This document shows positions 9,606 through 18,950 of a stretch of 64,000 nt of DNA, piece by piece. How positions within the stretch are numbered: position 1 is the first letter of the stretch; each line of letters opens with the position of its first letter. The notes under the pieces are model-generated. The model made no database searches. It was given only the letters and a program-made list of their open reading frames with translations, and had not been told where the DNA came from. The DNA is taken from positions 1-64,000 of the forward strand of contig CBDBJK010000034.1 in the NCBI GenBank assembly GCA_965206395.1, written 5' to 3'. The position numbers and the translations under genes are program-made. Source of the stretch: CBDBJK01 sp965206395 (lineage in GTDB: Bacteria > Chloroflexota > Dehalococcoidia > Lucifugimonadales > CATOSD01).

Positions 9606-10955
9606 ATGAAGGAAGTGTTATCAAGCTACACAGTCTCGATTCACTACGACCGTCGGCTGTACAGGCAGGACATCGCCGGTTCGATAGCGCACGCCCGTAT
9701 GCTCGCAAAGCAGGAGATCATCGCCAACGACGAGGCCGAGGCTATCGTGCGCGGCCTTGAGGACATTCGCGGCGAAATCGAGGCCGAGACGTTTCCCTGG
9801 CGGCCAGAGCTTGAAGACATTCACATGAACATCGAGCGCCGCCTGCACGAAAAGATTGGCGATACGGCTGGCAGACTGCACACGGCACGCTCTCGTAACG
9901 ACCAGGTGGCGCTTGATGTGCGTCTGTACACGAAGCAGACGATTGCACAGGTCGTCGAAGGCATTAAACGGCTCAGGAAGGCCTTCGTTATGCTGGCAGA
10001 GGCCAACTCCGGGGTAGTAATGCCGGGCTACACCCATCTCCAACGAGCGCAGCCTGTGCTGTTTGCGCACCACATGCTGGCCTACTTCGAGATGCTAGGC
10101 AGGGACAGGCAGCGCTTCGAGCAGGCATATCAGAGGGCCGACGTATTGCCCCTTGGCAGTGGCGCGCTGGCCGGCCTACCTTACCCTATTGACAGGGAGT
10201 TCGTGGCGCGAGAGCTTGGATTCAGCGCCGTCTCTGTAAACAGCATGGACGCGGTCGCCGACAGGGATTTCTTGCTGGACTTTCATTCGGCGGCGGCGAT
10301 ACTAATGATGCACCTTTCCCGCCTCTCCGAGGAGCTTATCATCTGGTCGACGGACGAGTTCGCGTTCGTTCGCCTCAGCGACGAATACACGACCGGCAGC
10401 AGCATAATGCCCCAGAAGCGCAACCCGGACTTTCCCGAAATCGCCAGAGGAAAAACGGGCAGGGTGTACGGTCATCTTTTCGGTCTGCTTACCCTGCTCA
10501 AAGGGCTTCCCATGACGTATAACCGCGACTTGCAGGAAGATAAAGAGGGCTTCTTCGATACGGTTGACACGTTGCTGACGACGCTGGAAGTGTTCGCGGA
10601 CATGATGCCAAAGCTGAGCCTGAATCCAGAGCGTATGCGCGAGGCGGCACAGGGCAGTTACGTTCTCGCAACCGATATTGCCGACTACCTAGTCGGGAAG
10701 GGAATGTCGTTCAGAGAAGCGCATGGTGTCGTTGCGCGGCTGTCGGAACACGCTGCCACACACGGCAAAGGCTTCGATGAGTTGTCGCTGGACGTGTATC
10801 GCAAATTCTCGGAGTTGTTCGACAAGGATGTTCTGTCAATTACCGTGGACACGTCTGTGGCGGCCCGCGACGTTCCGGGAGGCACTGCGTTCGCTCAGGT
10901 CAGGCAGGCTATTGGGTCGGCTAAAGCTACTCTGGAGGCGGAAAATGCCCTCTGA
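9606..10955 (+). CDS. argH: argininosuccinate lyase
   Basis: Argininosuccinate lyase releases arginine and fumarate. The 449-residue product carries the IHMNIERRL and HTARSRNDQVALD blocks, the T-H-L-Q-R-A-Q-P motif containing the general acid/base histidine region, and the fumarate-lyase signature GSSIMPQKRNPD. It starts 5 bp after the MaoC gene. Its last codons overlap the rpe start, indicating translational coupling. With argB, argD and argG this covers four late steps of arginine biosynthesis. Confidence 0.95.
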   Translation: MKEVLSSYTVSIHYDRRLYRQDIAGSIAHARMLAKQEIIANDEAEAIVRGLEDIRGEIEAETFPWRPELEDIHMNIERRLHEKIGDTAGRLHTARSRNDQVALDVRLYTKQTIAQVVEGIKRLRKAFVMLAEANSGVVMPGYTHLQRAQPVLFAHHMLAYFEMLGRDRQRFEQAYQRADVLPLGSGALAGLPYPIDREFVARELGFSAVSVNSMDAVADRDFLLDFHSAAAILMMHLSRLSEELIIWSTDEFAFVRLSDEYTTGSSIMPQKRNPDFPEIARGKTGRVYGHLFGLLTLLKGLPMTYNRDLQEDKEGFFDTVDTLLTTLEVFADMMPKLSLNPERMREAAQGSYVLATDIADYLVGKGMSFREAHGVVARLSEHAATHGKGFDELSLDVYRKFSELFDKDVLSITVDTSVAARDVPGGTAFAQVRQAIGSAKATLEAENAL

Positions 10956-11616
10956 CCTACATATCAAAATTGCACCGTCAATCCTATCTGCCGACTTTGG
11001 CAGGCTAGGCGAGCAAATCGCCGAAGCCGAAAATGGCGGCGCCGACTACATTCACGTCGATATCATGGACGGGCACTTTGTTCCGAATATCACCATCGGC
11101 CCGCTAGTCGTGCGAGCGATCAAGCCCTGGACGAAGCTGCCCCTCGACGTGCATATGATGATAGCATCGCCCGAACAGTTCATAGCCGAGTTTGTCGAGG
11201 CAGGGGCAGACATTATCACCGTTCACGCAGAGGCATGTAAACACCTGCATCGCGTCGTGCATCAGATAAAGGAGTCCGGCGCAAAGGCAGGAGTAGCGAT
11301 TAACCCGGCAACGCCGCTGTCGGCTGTCGAGGAGGTCTTGTCAGACCTCGATCAGGTGCTGGTCATGACAGTCAATCCGGGCTTCGGCGGGCAGGCGTTC
11401 ATTGGCAGCGTGGTCGATAAGATCAAGGGGATGCGTACCATACTTGATGATCGTGGTTTGGCCGTTGACCTTGAGGTTGACGGCGGAATCAGCGCGAAGA
11501 CGGCTCGAACGGCGGCAGAGGCGGGCGCAAGGGTGCTGGTCGCGGGTTCGGCGGTCTATAATAAGCAGACCAGCGTGGCCGATGCCATCGCCGAGTTGCG
11601 AAAAAGCATAAACTAG
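10945..11616 (+). CDS. rpe: ribulose-phosphate 3-epimerase
   Basis: A TIM-barrel epimerase interconverting ribulose 5-phosphate and xylulose 5-phosphate. The 223-residue product shows IAPSILSADF at the N-terminus, metal-binding HVDIMDGHFVPN, DVHMMI, the NPGFGGQ phosphate loop and a DGGI motif. The true start is ATG at 10945, with a TCTGGAGGCGG ribosome-binding site, overlapping the end of argH by 11 bp. A longer in-frame extension upstream is just argH read in another frame. Confidence 0.94.
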   Translation: MPSDLHIKIAPSILSADFGRLGEQIAEAENGGADYIHVDIMDGHFVPNITIGPLVVRAIKPWTKLPLDVHMMIASPEQFIAEFVEAGADIITVHAEACKHLHRVVHQIKESGAKAGVAINPATPLSAVEEVLSDLDQVLVMTVNPGFGGQAFIGSVVDKIKGMRTILDDRGLAVDLEVDGGISAKTARTAAEAGARVLVAGSAVYNKQTSVADAIAELRKSIN

Positions 11617-11639
11617 GAATCTTGGAGCGGAGGACTTCA

Positions 11640-12956
11640 ATGGCGCGAGTGACCGAACAGACGACTCGGACAGTCATCGACGAGCTTCGATGGAGAGGGC
11701 TAATTCACGTCACGGAAGACGGGCAAGAGCTTTATACGCCCGGTCTGGACGAGCTTCTGGCGCGCGAAAAAATCACCGCCTACATAGGCTTCGACCCTAC
11801 CGCAGACAGCCTGCATGTCGGAAATCTTCTGGTGATAATGATGCTCGTTCGGATGCAACGGCACGGCCACACGCCGATCGCGATAGCCGGAGGCGGAACC
11901 GGACTCATCGGCGACCCCGGCGGAAAAACAGAAGAGAGGCAGCTTCTCACACGGGAGATTCTCGAAGCAAATCTTGAGGGTATCAAGGCGCAGCTGAGCA
12001 GGTTTCTGGACTTCAATGCTCAGGACAACGCCGCGCTTCTCATCAATAACGCTGACTGGCTCGACCAGATCAAGACGATAGATTTCATGCGAGACGTTGG
12101 CAAGCACTTTAGCATAAATTCCATGCTTGCGAAGGATTCCGTGCAGAGCCGCCTGCGCGATGGCATCACTTACACCGAATTCAGCTACATGCTGTTGCAG
12201 GCCTACGACTATATGAAGCTGTACGACACTCATGGCTGTGTCCTTCAAATGGGTGGGAGCGACCAGTGGGGCAACATCACGGCTGGAATCGACCTCATCC
12301 GTCGAGCGAGAGGCGGGCAGGCGCACGCGCTGGTGACGCCATTAATTACGAATGCCTCAGGCACCAAGTTCGGCAAATCAGTAGCGGGCGCGATATGGCT
12401 CGACGCTGAGAAGACATCGCCGTTCCAGTTCTACCAGTTCTGGATGAACACCGCCGACGCCGACGCAGTCCGATTCCTCAAATACTTCACCCTTATGACT
12501 AAGGACGAGATCGCGGAGTACGATGACTCGGTTGCAGCCCGCCCTGAAAAGCGTGAGACGCAGGAACGTCTCGCCGTCGAAGTCACGCGAATGACTCACG
12601 GAGACTCAGGACTGCAAAACGCGCAGACTGCTACTAAAGTGCTGTTTGGCGGCGATATATCGGGCCTGACCGCTGATGAGCTTCTGGACATCTTTCAGGA
12701 CGTACCTTCGTCGTCGTTGCCGCGTGAGAGGCTGGATGGAGAAGGCGTGCCCTTGCTTGAACTCATGACGCTGACTGGGCTGGCCTCGTCTCGCGGCGAA
12801 GCTCGGCGTCTCGTTCAGGGCGGAGGCGTCGCCTTGAGCAACCAGCGAGTGTCAGACGTGCGACACAACGTCACGCTGGAGCAAGCCGTCGATGGCCGTG
12901 TGCTCGTGCTGCGGCGCGGCGCTAGAGAGTATCGCCTGGTGCGGCTCGAGGGGTGA
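11640..12956 (+). CDS. tyrS: tyrosyl-tRNA synthetase
   Basis: A class I aminoacyl-tRNA synthetase of 438 residues charging tRNA-Tyr. Seen: YIGFDPTADSLHVGN (HIGH-like HVGN), GGGTGLIGDPGGKTEER, MGGSDQWGNITAG tyrosine-binding segment, KFGKS (KMSKS-like), and a C-terminal S4 RNA-binding domain beginning around residue 375 (LASSRGEARRLVQGGGV). ATG at 11640 follows GGAGCGGAGG. A strong hairpin downstream separates it from the convergent gene. Confidence 0.95.
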   Translation: MARVTEQTTRTVIDELRWRGLIHVTEDGQELYTPGLDELLAREKITAYIGFDPTADSLHVGNLLVIMMLVRMQRHGHTPIAIAGGGTGLIGDPGGKTEERQLLTREILEANLEGIKAQLSRFLDFNAQDNAALLINNADWLDQIKTIDFMRDVGKHFSINSMLAKDSVQSRLRDGITYTEFSYMLLQAYDYMKLYDTHGCVLQMGGSDQWGNITAGIDLIRRARGGQAHALVTPLITNASGTKFGKSVAGAIWLDAEKTSPFQFYQFWMNTADADAVRFLKYFTLMTKDEIAEYDDSVAARPEKRETQERLAVEVTRMTHGDSGLQNAQTATKVLFGGDISGLTADELLDIFQDVPSSSLPRERLDGEGVPLLELMTLTGLASSRGEARRLVQGGGVALSNQRVSDVRHNVTLEQAVDGRVLVLRRGAREYRLVRLEG

Positions 12957-12984
12957 TTCTTAGGACTCAGAAAATGCTCTGATT

Positions 12985-13016
12985 TGTAGGGGCAGACACA
13001 TTAGTCTGCCCCTACA
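12985..13016. terminator. hairpin between convergent genes, probable bidirectional terminator
   Basis: A perfect 13-bp stem (tgtaggggcagac with its complement) closes a 6-base loop between the tyrS stop and the 3' end of the convergent propeller gene. No long T-run follows on either side, so termination is inferred from position and stem strength. Its core resembles dispersed intergenic palindromes. Confidence 0.6.
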
Positions 13017-13028
13017 TGATCTGCTACA

Positions 13029-16000
13029 TCACCCGTTCAGGCGCGGAACGATTGCGGGAACCTCTAGCTCATGCACCAGGTTCTCGAACTCCGAAACGTC
13101 TTTGTCGATGACTTCCTCCAATCGCATCAGGTGCGGGTCTATCTTGCTGCTGAAGTCGACGTAGACCTCTTGCGCCTGCTGCGTCGGGGCGAAGTCCGCG
13201 CTGGACACTACGTCTGTCAGGGCAGATAGCTTGGAGTTCAGCTTCACCGGCTGGTTTAGTCGATCACGCGCTCCTTTGTAATTCGTCTGTATCAATTCCT
13301 CTTCTATGGCCGTCAGCTTGTCTTTCAGAGCGGTGGCTCCGTCGGAAATGGCCTGCTCCGAGGGATGTCCTGCCGCACGTTTCGCCCACTCCTCCACCTG
13401 CTGTCTGACACTGCGGAGCTTGTTAACGGAGTCGTGCGTCTCCGAGAGCTTGTCGCGTATCTTCAGAAGCAATTCGAACTGACCGTCGAACTCCTCCTGG
13501 GTCGTTGCCACGCGTGGGTCTTTGATAAGCTCAAAGGTCTGGGTCTGCGACTGTCCGGCAACGCTCAAGGTTACCTGATAGCTCCCCGGAGGCGTAAGCG
13601 GCCCGACCAGACTTTCGCTCACGAGTTTGTCTTCGGGGATTTTGTGGGCTTCTGGATGACGCATGTCCCAGACGAAGCGGTTCATGCCCGCCTTTGCTGG
13701 TACTCGAAGCTCTCGCTTGTCTTTATCGTCCGACTTTTCGTCGTCAGCGGCCTTGCTCGAAAATGACTTGATAAGCTTGCCTCCGGCGTCCAGGAAGCTA
13801 AGCGTAACCTCGTCTTCAGGCTCGTCCTTGAAGTAGTACGTGACGATTACACCCTCTGACGGATTCTCTCCCGCGTCAAGGAAATTACGGACGACTGCGC
13901 CGTACTCGTCTTTGGATTCAGTGAAGGCTACGGCACCGCCGAGAGCAAGCATGTAGCTTTTGCCGGACGTGCCTGATCGCATTCGGAAGGGCGAGGCAAG
14001 CCTGTGCGTCGTGCGTGGCTTGAGTAGCTTTGCAGGGCTGCTGGGAATCTCATCATCGATCTGGCGAAGCTGTGTCAGGTCGTCCAGCACCCAGAACGAG
14101 CGCCCATTGGTCGCCGCGATCAGGTCATTATCTTTGATCATCAGGTCGTGGACGGGAACCTTGGGCAGGTTTGCCGCCAGGGACTGCCACGAAGCGCCAT
14201 CGTCGAATGACACGTATGCGCTGGTTTCCGTGCCGACGTATAGCAACCCTCGTCGAATGGGGTCTTCTCTGATTGACCGCGTGTAGTCGCCGTCTGGAAT
14301 GCCCTTGGAGATGTCAGTCCAGTTCTGACCGTAGTCGTTGGTCTTGTACAGCATCGGCCTGGTGTCGTCCAGCTTGTAGCGAGTGGCCGCAATGTAGGCC
14401 GTCGCGGGGTCGTGTGGCGAGGCTTCTATCATGCCAACGAGGGTCCAGTCCTCGAATTGAGGAGGGGTGATGTTGCTCCAATTCGCACCGCCGTCGCGCG
14501 AGATGTGCACCAGACCATCATCAGAACCGGCCCAGAACACACCCTGCTCGTGAGGCGACTCGACGAACGAGAAAATCGTCGCGTAGACCTCGGCCCCGGA
14601 CGTGTCTTTTGTGATCGGCCCTCCAGAGGCCTCAAGCGTCGAAGGGTCGTGGCGAGTAAGGTCGGGGCTGATGGCCTCCCAGCTTGCGCCCTGGTCGGTT
14701 GACCTGAATGCAATGTTGCCCGTCACGTACAGGACGTTGGAATCATGAGGCGAGAACATGATTGGGTATGTCCACTGGAACCTGTACTTCATCTCGCTTG
14801 CGCCCAGACCGGTGTTCATCTCCGGCCACACCGTCACGATTCTCACCTGGCCCGTGCTATGGTCATAGCGCAGCATGTTGCCGCCTCCGCCGGGCGAGCT
14901 TCCGACAGCGCCTGAGATCACGATGTTGGAGTCGTCTGGATGCACCGCTATGTAGCCGCTTTCCGAGCTGCCGGTTGGATAGCAGTCAGTCCAGGGGATG
15001 GTGCCCTTGTGCGTGCGAGAGGGGACGCTTATCGCGGAGTTGTCCTGCTGAGTCCCGTACACTCGATATGGGAACTGGTTGTCGGTGTCGACGTGGTAGA
15101 ACTGGGCGGTTAACTGGTTGTAAATGGTAGACCAAGACTCTCCGCCGTTGAACGTGACGCACCCTCCGCCGTCGTTGCCCTCTATCATACGCTGCGGGTT
15201 GCGAGGGTCTATCCACAGGTCGTGGTTGTCGCCGTGAGGTGTGCCTACTGGGGTAAATGTCTTGCCCGCGTCTATCGACTTCCAGCACTGGTAGTTCAGA
15301 ACCCAGAGGGTATTGGGGTCTTGCGTGTCAGCGAAAACGTGCTGGTAGTACCAGGGACGCCCTTGAATGTCGCGGTTGTCTGTCGCCACTTCCCAGGTGT
15401 CGCCGTTGTTATCAGACATAAATAGGCCACAGTCCTCAGCCTCGACGGTGGCCCACACTCGGCCCGACTTGGCAGGGGACACCGCGACGCCGATGCGACC
15501 AATGAGGCCCTTGGGAAGGCCAGGATTCTGTGTAATTTCAGTCCATGTGTCGCCGCCGTCGGTCGAGCGATATAGGCCGCTGTCTGGGCCGCCGCTCGTG
15601 AGGCTCCAGGGTGTGCGTACTACCTGCCAGATAGCCGCAAAGAGAACTCTAGGGTTATTGGGGTCCATCGACAGGTCGGCTGCGCCAGCGCCTTCGCTTT
15701 TGAAAAGCACGTTCTCCCAATTCTTGCCACCGTCCGTGGAACGGAATATGCCTCGTTCCTTGTTCAGGCCATAAGCGTGGCCCAATGCCGCGACGTAAAC
15801 TATGTCGGGGTTATTGGGATGAATCCGAATGCGGGAGATATGCCGAGTGTCCGCGAGACCAAGATGAGTCCATATCTTGCCCGCGTCGGTGGACTTGTAC
15901 ACGCCGTCGCCATAGGTCACGTTGCCTCTGATACAGGCCTCGCCCATGCCGACGTAGACAACGTTGGGGTCAGAGTCGGCTACTGCGATTGCGCCCACAG

Positions 16001-16208
16001 AGGCAGTGTTAATCTGACCGTCAGAAATGTTCGTCCAGTACGTTCCGGCATCGTCGGTCTTCCAGACTCCGCCAGCGCACGCGCCGAAGTAGAAGACTGC
16101 CGGGTTAACCGGGTCTCCCGCGACGGCAACCACGCGTCCTCCTCTGGGAGGCCCGATGCATCGCCACTGTACAGCGTTCAGGAGGTTGGAATCATTCCCA
16201 TTAGCCAT
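13029..16208 (-). CDS. BNR/sortilin-type beta-propeller protein (VPS10-like glycosyl hydrolase-fold)
   Basis: A 1059-residue protein made mainly of BNR/Asp-box repeats, seen as recurrent STDGGKNW, STDAGKIW and SRDGGANW segments between residues about 40 and 650. The remainder is a low-similarity region, then a C-terminal helical domain (about 900-1055). This architecture is annotated as WD40/YVTN/BNR-like or VPS10 domain-containing glycosyl hydrolase, but the catalytic function is not established. No signal peptide is evident at the N-terminus (MANGNDSNLLNAVQW...), which is unusual because most relatives are exported. It stands alone on the minus strand. Confidence 0.85.
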   Translation of the reverse strand: MANGNDSNLLNAVQWRCIGPPRGGRVVAVAGDPVNPAVFYFGACAGGVWKTDDAGTYWTNISDGQINTASVGAIAVADSDPNVVYVGMGEACIRGNVTYGDGVYKSTDAGKIWTHLGLADTRHISRIRIHPNNPDIVYVAALGHAYGLNKERGIFRSTDGGKNWENVLFKSEGAGAADLSMDPNNPRVLFAAIWQVVRTPWSLTSGGPDSGLYRSTDGGDTWTEITQNPGLPKGLIGRIGVAVSPAKSGRVWATVEAEDCGLFMSDNNGDTWEVATDNRDIQGRPWYYQHVFADTQDPNTLWVLNYQCWKSIDAGKTFTPVGTPHGDNHDLWIDPRNPQRMIEGNDGGGCVTFNGGESWSTIYNQLTAQFYHVDTDNQFPYRVYGTQQDNSAISVPSRTHKGTIPWTDCYPTGSSESGYIAVHPDDSNIVISGAVGSSPGGGGNMLRYDHSTGQVRIVTVWPEMNTGLGASEMKYRFQWTYPIMFSPHDSNVLYVTGNIAFRSTDQGASWEAISPDLTRHDPSTLEASGGPITKDTSGAEVYATIFSFVESPHEQGVFWAGSDDGLVHISRDGGANWSNITPPQFEDWTLVGMIEASPHDPATAYIAATRYKLDDTRPMLYKTNDYGQNWTDISKGIPDGDYTRSIREDPIRRGLLYVGTETSAYVSFDDGASWQSLAANLPKVPVHDLMIKDNDLIAATNGRSFWVLDDLTQLRQIDDEIPSSPAKLLKPRTTHRLASPFRMRSGTSGKSYMLALGGAVAFTESKDEYGAVVRNFLDAGENPSEGVIVTYYFKDEPEDEVTLSFLDAGGKLIKSFSSKAADDEKSDDKDKRELRVPAKAGMNRFVWDMRHPEAHKIPEDKLVSESLVGPLTPPGSYQVTLSVAGQSQTQTFELIKDPRVATTQEEFDGQFELLLKIRDKLSETHDSVNKLRSVRQQVEEWAKRAAGHPSEQAISDGATALKDKLTAIEEELIQTNYKGARDRLNQPVKLNSKLSALTDVVSSADFAPTQQAQEVYVDFSSKIDPHLMRLEEVIDKDVSEFENLVHELEVPAIVPRLNG

Positions 16209-16631
16209 GCTAGCACCTCTCCTCTTTTTTTCAGACTCGAATTGTGGCCTAGTGGCAATCGAACGATGACGTAGTGGCGTCGAGATGGATATGCTCGTTG
16301 GAGCGCAGGTTTCTTAGCTCAAGAATGTCATACGCCCTGACATTCATCGCGTCGGCAGACCAGCCAAGCGGTGCTATTCTCTCACACAGAGGTCTGCGCT
16401 TCAACACTCGATCAATCCCGTGGCATTTGACAACATCATCAGATAATCATATAGTTTGTGCCAGCCCAGTATTTCGCGTTTGCGAAGGCATTGGGTTCCA
16501 TCTGGGAAATCCCGGATCAAGTCTGTTATTGCAGGCAGAGACCAAAGGTAACGCGTTTTTCTCTTTTCGGTCACACCTGCTAATTCTCAACGATTCGCAC
16601 CAAACAAATTTATATTCTTCGAGGGAGAAGC
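16209..16631. other. intergenic region between divergent genes, no gene seen
   Basis: About 420 bp between the minus-strand propeller gene and the plus-strand aminotransferase. It must hold both promoters. The open frames across it have no plausible composition. A T-rich tract near 16225-16232 lies just upstream of the propeller start. Confidence 0.5.
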
Positions 16632-17804
16632 GTGCCAAAAGCTATTAACGATTTTACACCCGGTGATCTGGAGTTCCAGATGTTCGTTCTGGACGAACTT
16701 GCAGATGAACTTTTGGCACAAGGAAAGGATGTCTTAAAACTCACCATAGGGGTCCCTGAGTTGCCAACGCCGAAGCCTGTCTTGGACCGCATCACCGAGG
16801 CGCTATACAACCCGGATTTTGTCCGCCGAGTCTATCCTGAAGGGCTTCCTGAACTACGCGAAGCAATTGTTGGCCACTACAACACCAAGTACCAGGCGGA
16901 CACATCTATAGATCACGTTATAGTGAATACCGGCACTTCTCCGATATTCAGGAACATCTTTCAGCTTATCTCAGGTCAGGGGCGGGAGATACTTCTGCCT
17001 CGTCCTTACTACGCGCTTTACGTTTACTGCGCAACCCTGGCCAGAGCCACCGTCAAATATTATGACATTGACATGGATACCAAACGGGTTGATATGGACT
17101 CGTTCCGAAAGAACTTTTCGCCGGAACGTACCTCGCTGGTAGTGGTGAATTCGCCGGGCAATCCCATTGGTAACGTCGTGCAGCCAGATGAGCTTCGGGA
17201 GATTTACAAGATAGTCGACCGTCAGGCTTACATCCTCAACGATGAAATCTACAACAACTGTGTTTTCGATGACAAATTTCAGTCGCCTCTGGAACTTCTG
17301 CCCGAATACAAAGATGTCACCATAGTAACCAACAGCTTTTCGAAGGGCTTTCGTATGTACACTAAACGGGTAGGATTTGCTATTCTCCCGAAAGAGCTTC
17401 AGGTCAACTTGAGGGTTATGCAACAGCATACCCTTTTGTGCACTGACCCTTGCTATCAATATGGCATGATTGCGGCCCTTGACGATGACGAAAGCCCGGC
17501 GGAACTCGCTGCCATTTACAGGTCTCGTGGAGAATATACAACCCGGCAATTGAAAAATACTGGTTGCGAACCCATTGATGCCGAAGGCGGTTTTTACGCT
17601 GTCTTGCGATGTGGGGACTGGAATAAGGAACACGGATTCGCAACGTCAAAGGAATTGGCACGCGACATTCTTGAGCGGGCGCATGTGGCGGTTGTCCCTG
17701 GAACGGATTTCGGCATACCGCAGGACCTTCGACTCGCTTTCTGCAACAACCGCTACGACGAAGGCATCGATCGCCTGAGGAGCTACTTCTCGTCTGAGCT
17801 TTAA
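16632..17804 (+). CDS. class I/II pyridoxal-phosphate aminotransferase
   Basis: A fold-type I aminotransferase of 390 residues. Motifs: LTIGVPELPTPKP, an SPGNPIGNV-type loop (VVVNSPGNPIGN), LNDEIYNN, and the PLP-binding lysine K238 in SNSFSKGFRMYTKRVGF. A GTG start follows GAGGGAGAAGC at a good distance. Similar enzymes are aspartate or alanine-type aminotransferases; substrate cannot be fixed. It is monocistronic, with a convergent gene downstream. Confidence 0.85.
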   Translation: MPKAINDFTPGDLEFQMFVLDELADELLAQGKDVLKLTIGVPELPTPKPVLDRITEALYNPDFVRRVYPEGLPELREAIVGHYNTKYQADTSIDHVIVNTGTSPIFRNIFQLISGQGREILLPRPYYALYVYCATLARATVKYYDIDMDTKRVDMDSFRKNFSPERTSLVVVNSPGNPIGNVVQPDELREIYKIVDRQAYILNDEIYNNCVFDDKFQSPLELLPEYKDVTIVTNSFSKGFRMYTKRVGFAILPKELQVNLRVMQQHTLLCTDPCYQYGMIAALDDDESPAELAAIYRSRGEYTTRQLKNTGCEPIDAEGGFYAVLRCGDWNKEHGFATSKELARDILERAHVAVVPGTDFGIPQDLRLAFCNNRYDEGIDRLRSYFSSEL

Positions 17805-17815
17805 ACGGGCTTCGC

Positions 17816-18709
17816 TTATTCCTCTTCCTCAAACGCAATGACGAACGCAAAGCTCCCGCTGTGGCAGTTCAGATAGGGCCAGCAGGGCTTGTAGCTGATC
17901 TCGTATACGCCTTCTGAGGCCAATGCTTCGAGTATCGGGGCAGACATGGTAAATTGGTCTGAGGATATCCCAACTGAACCCAGCGGCACAAGCTCGCCGT
18001 TATAAGTAAGCTCAATGCTGGACTCTGGGGCCAGGTTGAAGTCGAAGGTCAACGTTATAGCCTCAAGCTCACGGCTAATCTCTTCACCATGTGTTGGGCT
18101 GGTGCTTACGAAGTGGGGCGAGGCGTCCTGTTCAGGTATGGCCCACTCAGGTTCGTCATTGTCTGGCGTTGTAATCTCATCGGGTTCAGCTACTGCTGCC
18201 GAGTCGTCGAAGTCCACATCTACTATCACGGTGTCTTCAACGGGAGGAAGCACAGGAGAGTGGTCGTTGTTGGCGAGGGCGACTCTCAGATGATGGAAGC
18301 CTGCGGACACCCGTTCCAATATGGTTGTTTCCTCGGCGGTCGCCTCAATCCATTCGCCATCCAGGTACAGGTGCCAATGACCTCTGCCGGGCACTTTATC
18401 CAGGCCGATAGCGTCCGAGTCCATGATGAAATTATTGACTTCGACCTTCACCATAAGACTGCCTTCTGACCAGACTTCATTGGTTTGTGGCGAGATGATC
18501 ACAATTGAAGGCTTGCCGTAAGGCGATTCAGATGCCGCGCCTTCGGTTGTGTTTTGGTTACATGCTAACAGACCTGTCGAAAGCGCCATTAGCGCCATCA
18601 ATGCCCACCCCGACCAGTGTAACTTCAGCCAAGGGATATGCGCTGTTCGGCCTCGCGCGCCCTGCCCTCGACGACGAGTTGTCATAGTGATCCTCGTTGC
18701 ATTCTTCAC
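17816..18709 (-). CDS. lipoprotein with a DUF4399-like and a CopC-like domain
   Basis: A 297-residue exported protein. A hydrophobic segment ends in the lipobox LLAC at C50, after an unusually long, arginine-rich N-region, so ATG at the MTTRRRG position (base 18685) may be the real start. Residues ~65-165 contain GRGHWHLYLDGEW and HHLRVALANNDHSPVLPP, reminiscent of DUF4399 metal-binding-like domains. Residues ~195-290 begin SPHFVSTSPTHGEEI and end in GVYEISYKPCWPYLNCHSGSFAF, like the CopC copper-carrier beta sandwich (N-terminal His, paired late His). Metal handling is inferred only. Confidence 0.65.
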   Translation of the reverse strand: MKNATRITMTTRRRGQGARGRTAHIPWLKLHWSGWALMALMALSTGLLACNQNTTEGAASESPYGKPSIVIISPQTNEVWSEGSLMVKVEVNNFIMDSDAIGLDKVPGRGHWHLYLDGEWIEATAEETTILERVSAGFHHLRVALANNDHSPVLPPVEDTVIVDVDFDDSAAVAEPDEITTPDNDEPEWAIPEQDASPHFVSTSPTHGEEISRELEAITLTFDFNLAPESSIELTYNGELVPLGSVGISSDQFTMSAPILEALASEGVYEISYKPCWPYLNCHSGSFAFVIAFEEEE

Positions 18710-18851
18710 GTTATCGGTATATCAACTAGGCAAGATTCTGTCATTGAATAAGTAATTAACCAAATAGTGGGAATATCACACATGGTAGTAGCCATGCCAA
18801 TATGTCTGACCCCGCTTCTCAGGCGCAAGGTGAGCCATGAGAAGTGGCCCC

Positions 18852-18880
18852 TTGAGACAAACTCAAAATGCGCATATAAT
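18852..18880 (+). promoter_or_regulatory. sigma-70-type promoter for the SDR gene
   Basis: TTGAGA and a perfect TATAAT separated by 17 bp, placed about 70 bp upstream of the ATG at 18951. Position and spacing fit; not experimentally known. Confidence 0.65.
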
Positions 18881-18950
18881 GCAACCGTCCCGAAACAGAA
18901 ATCCCAAAGCCGCCGTTGGCATATTTTGGAATAACCTTGAGAGGCTCGAA

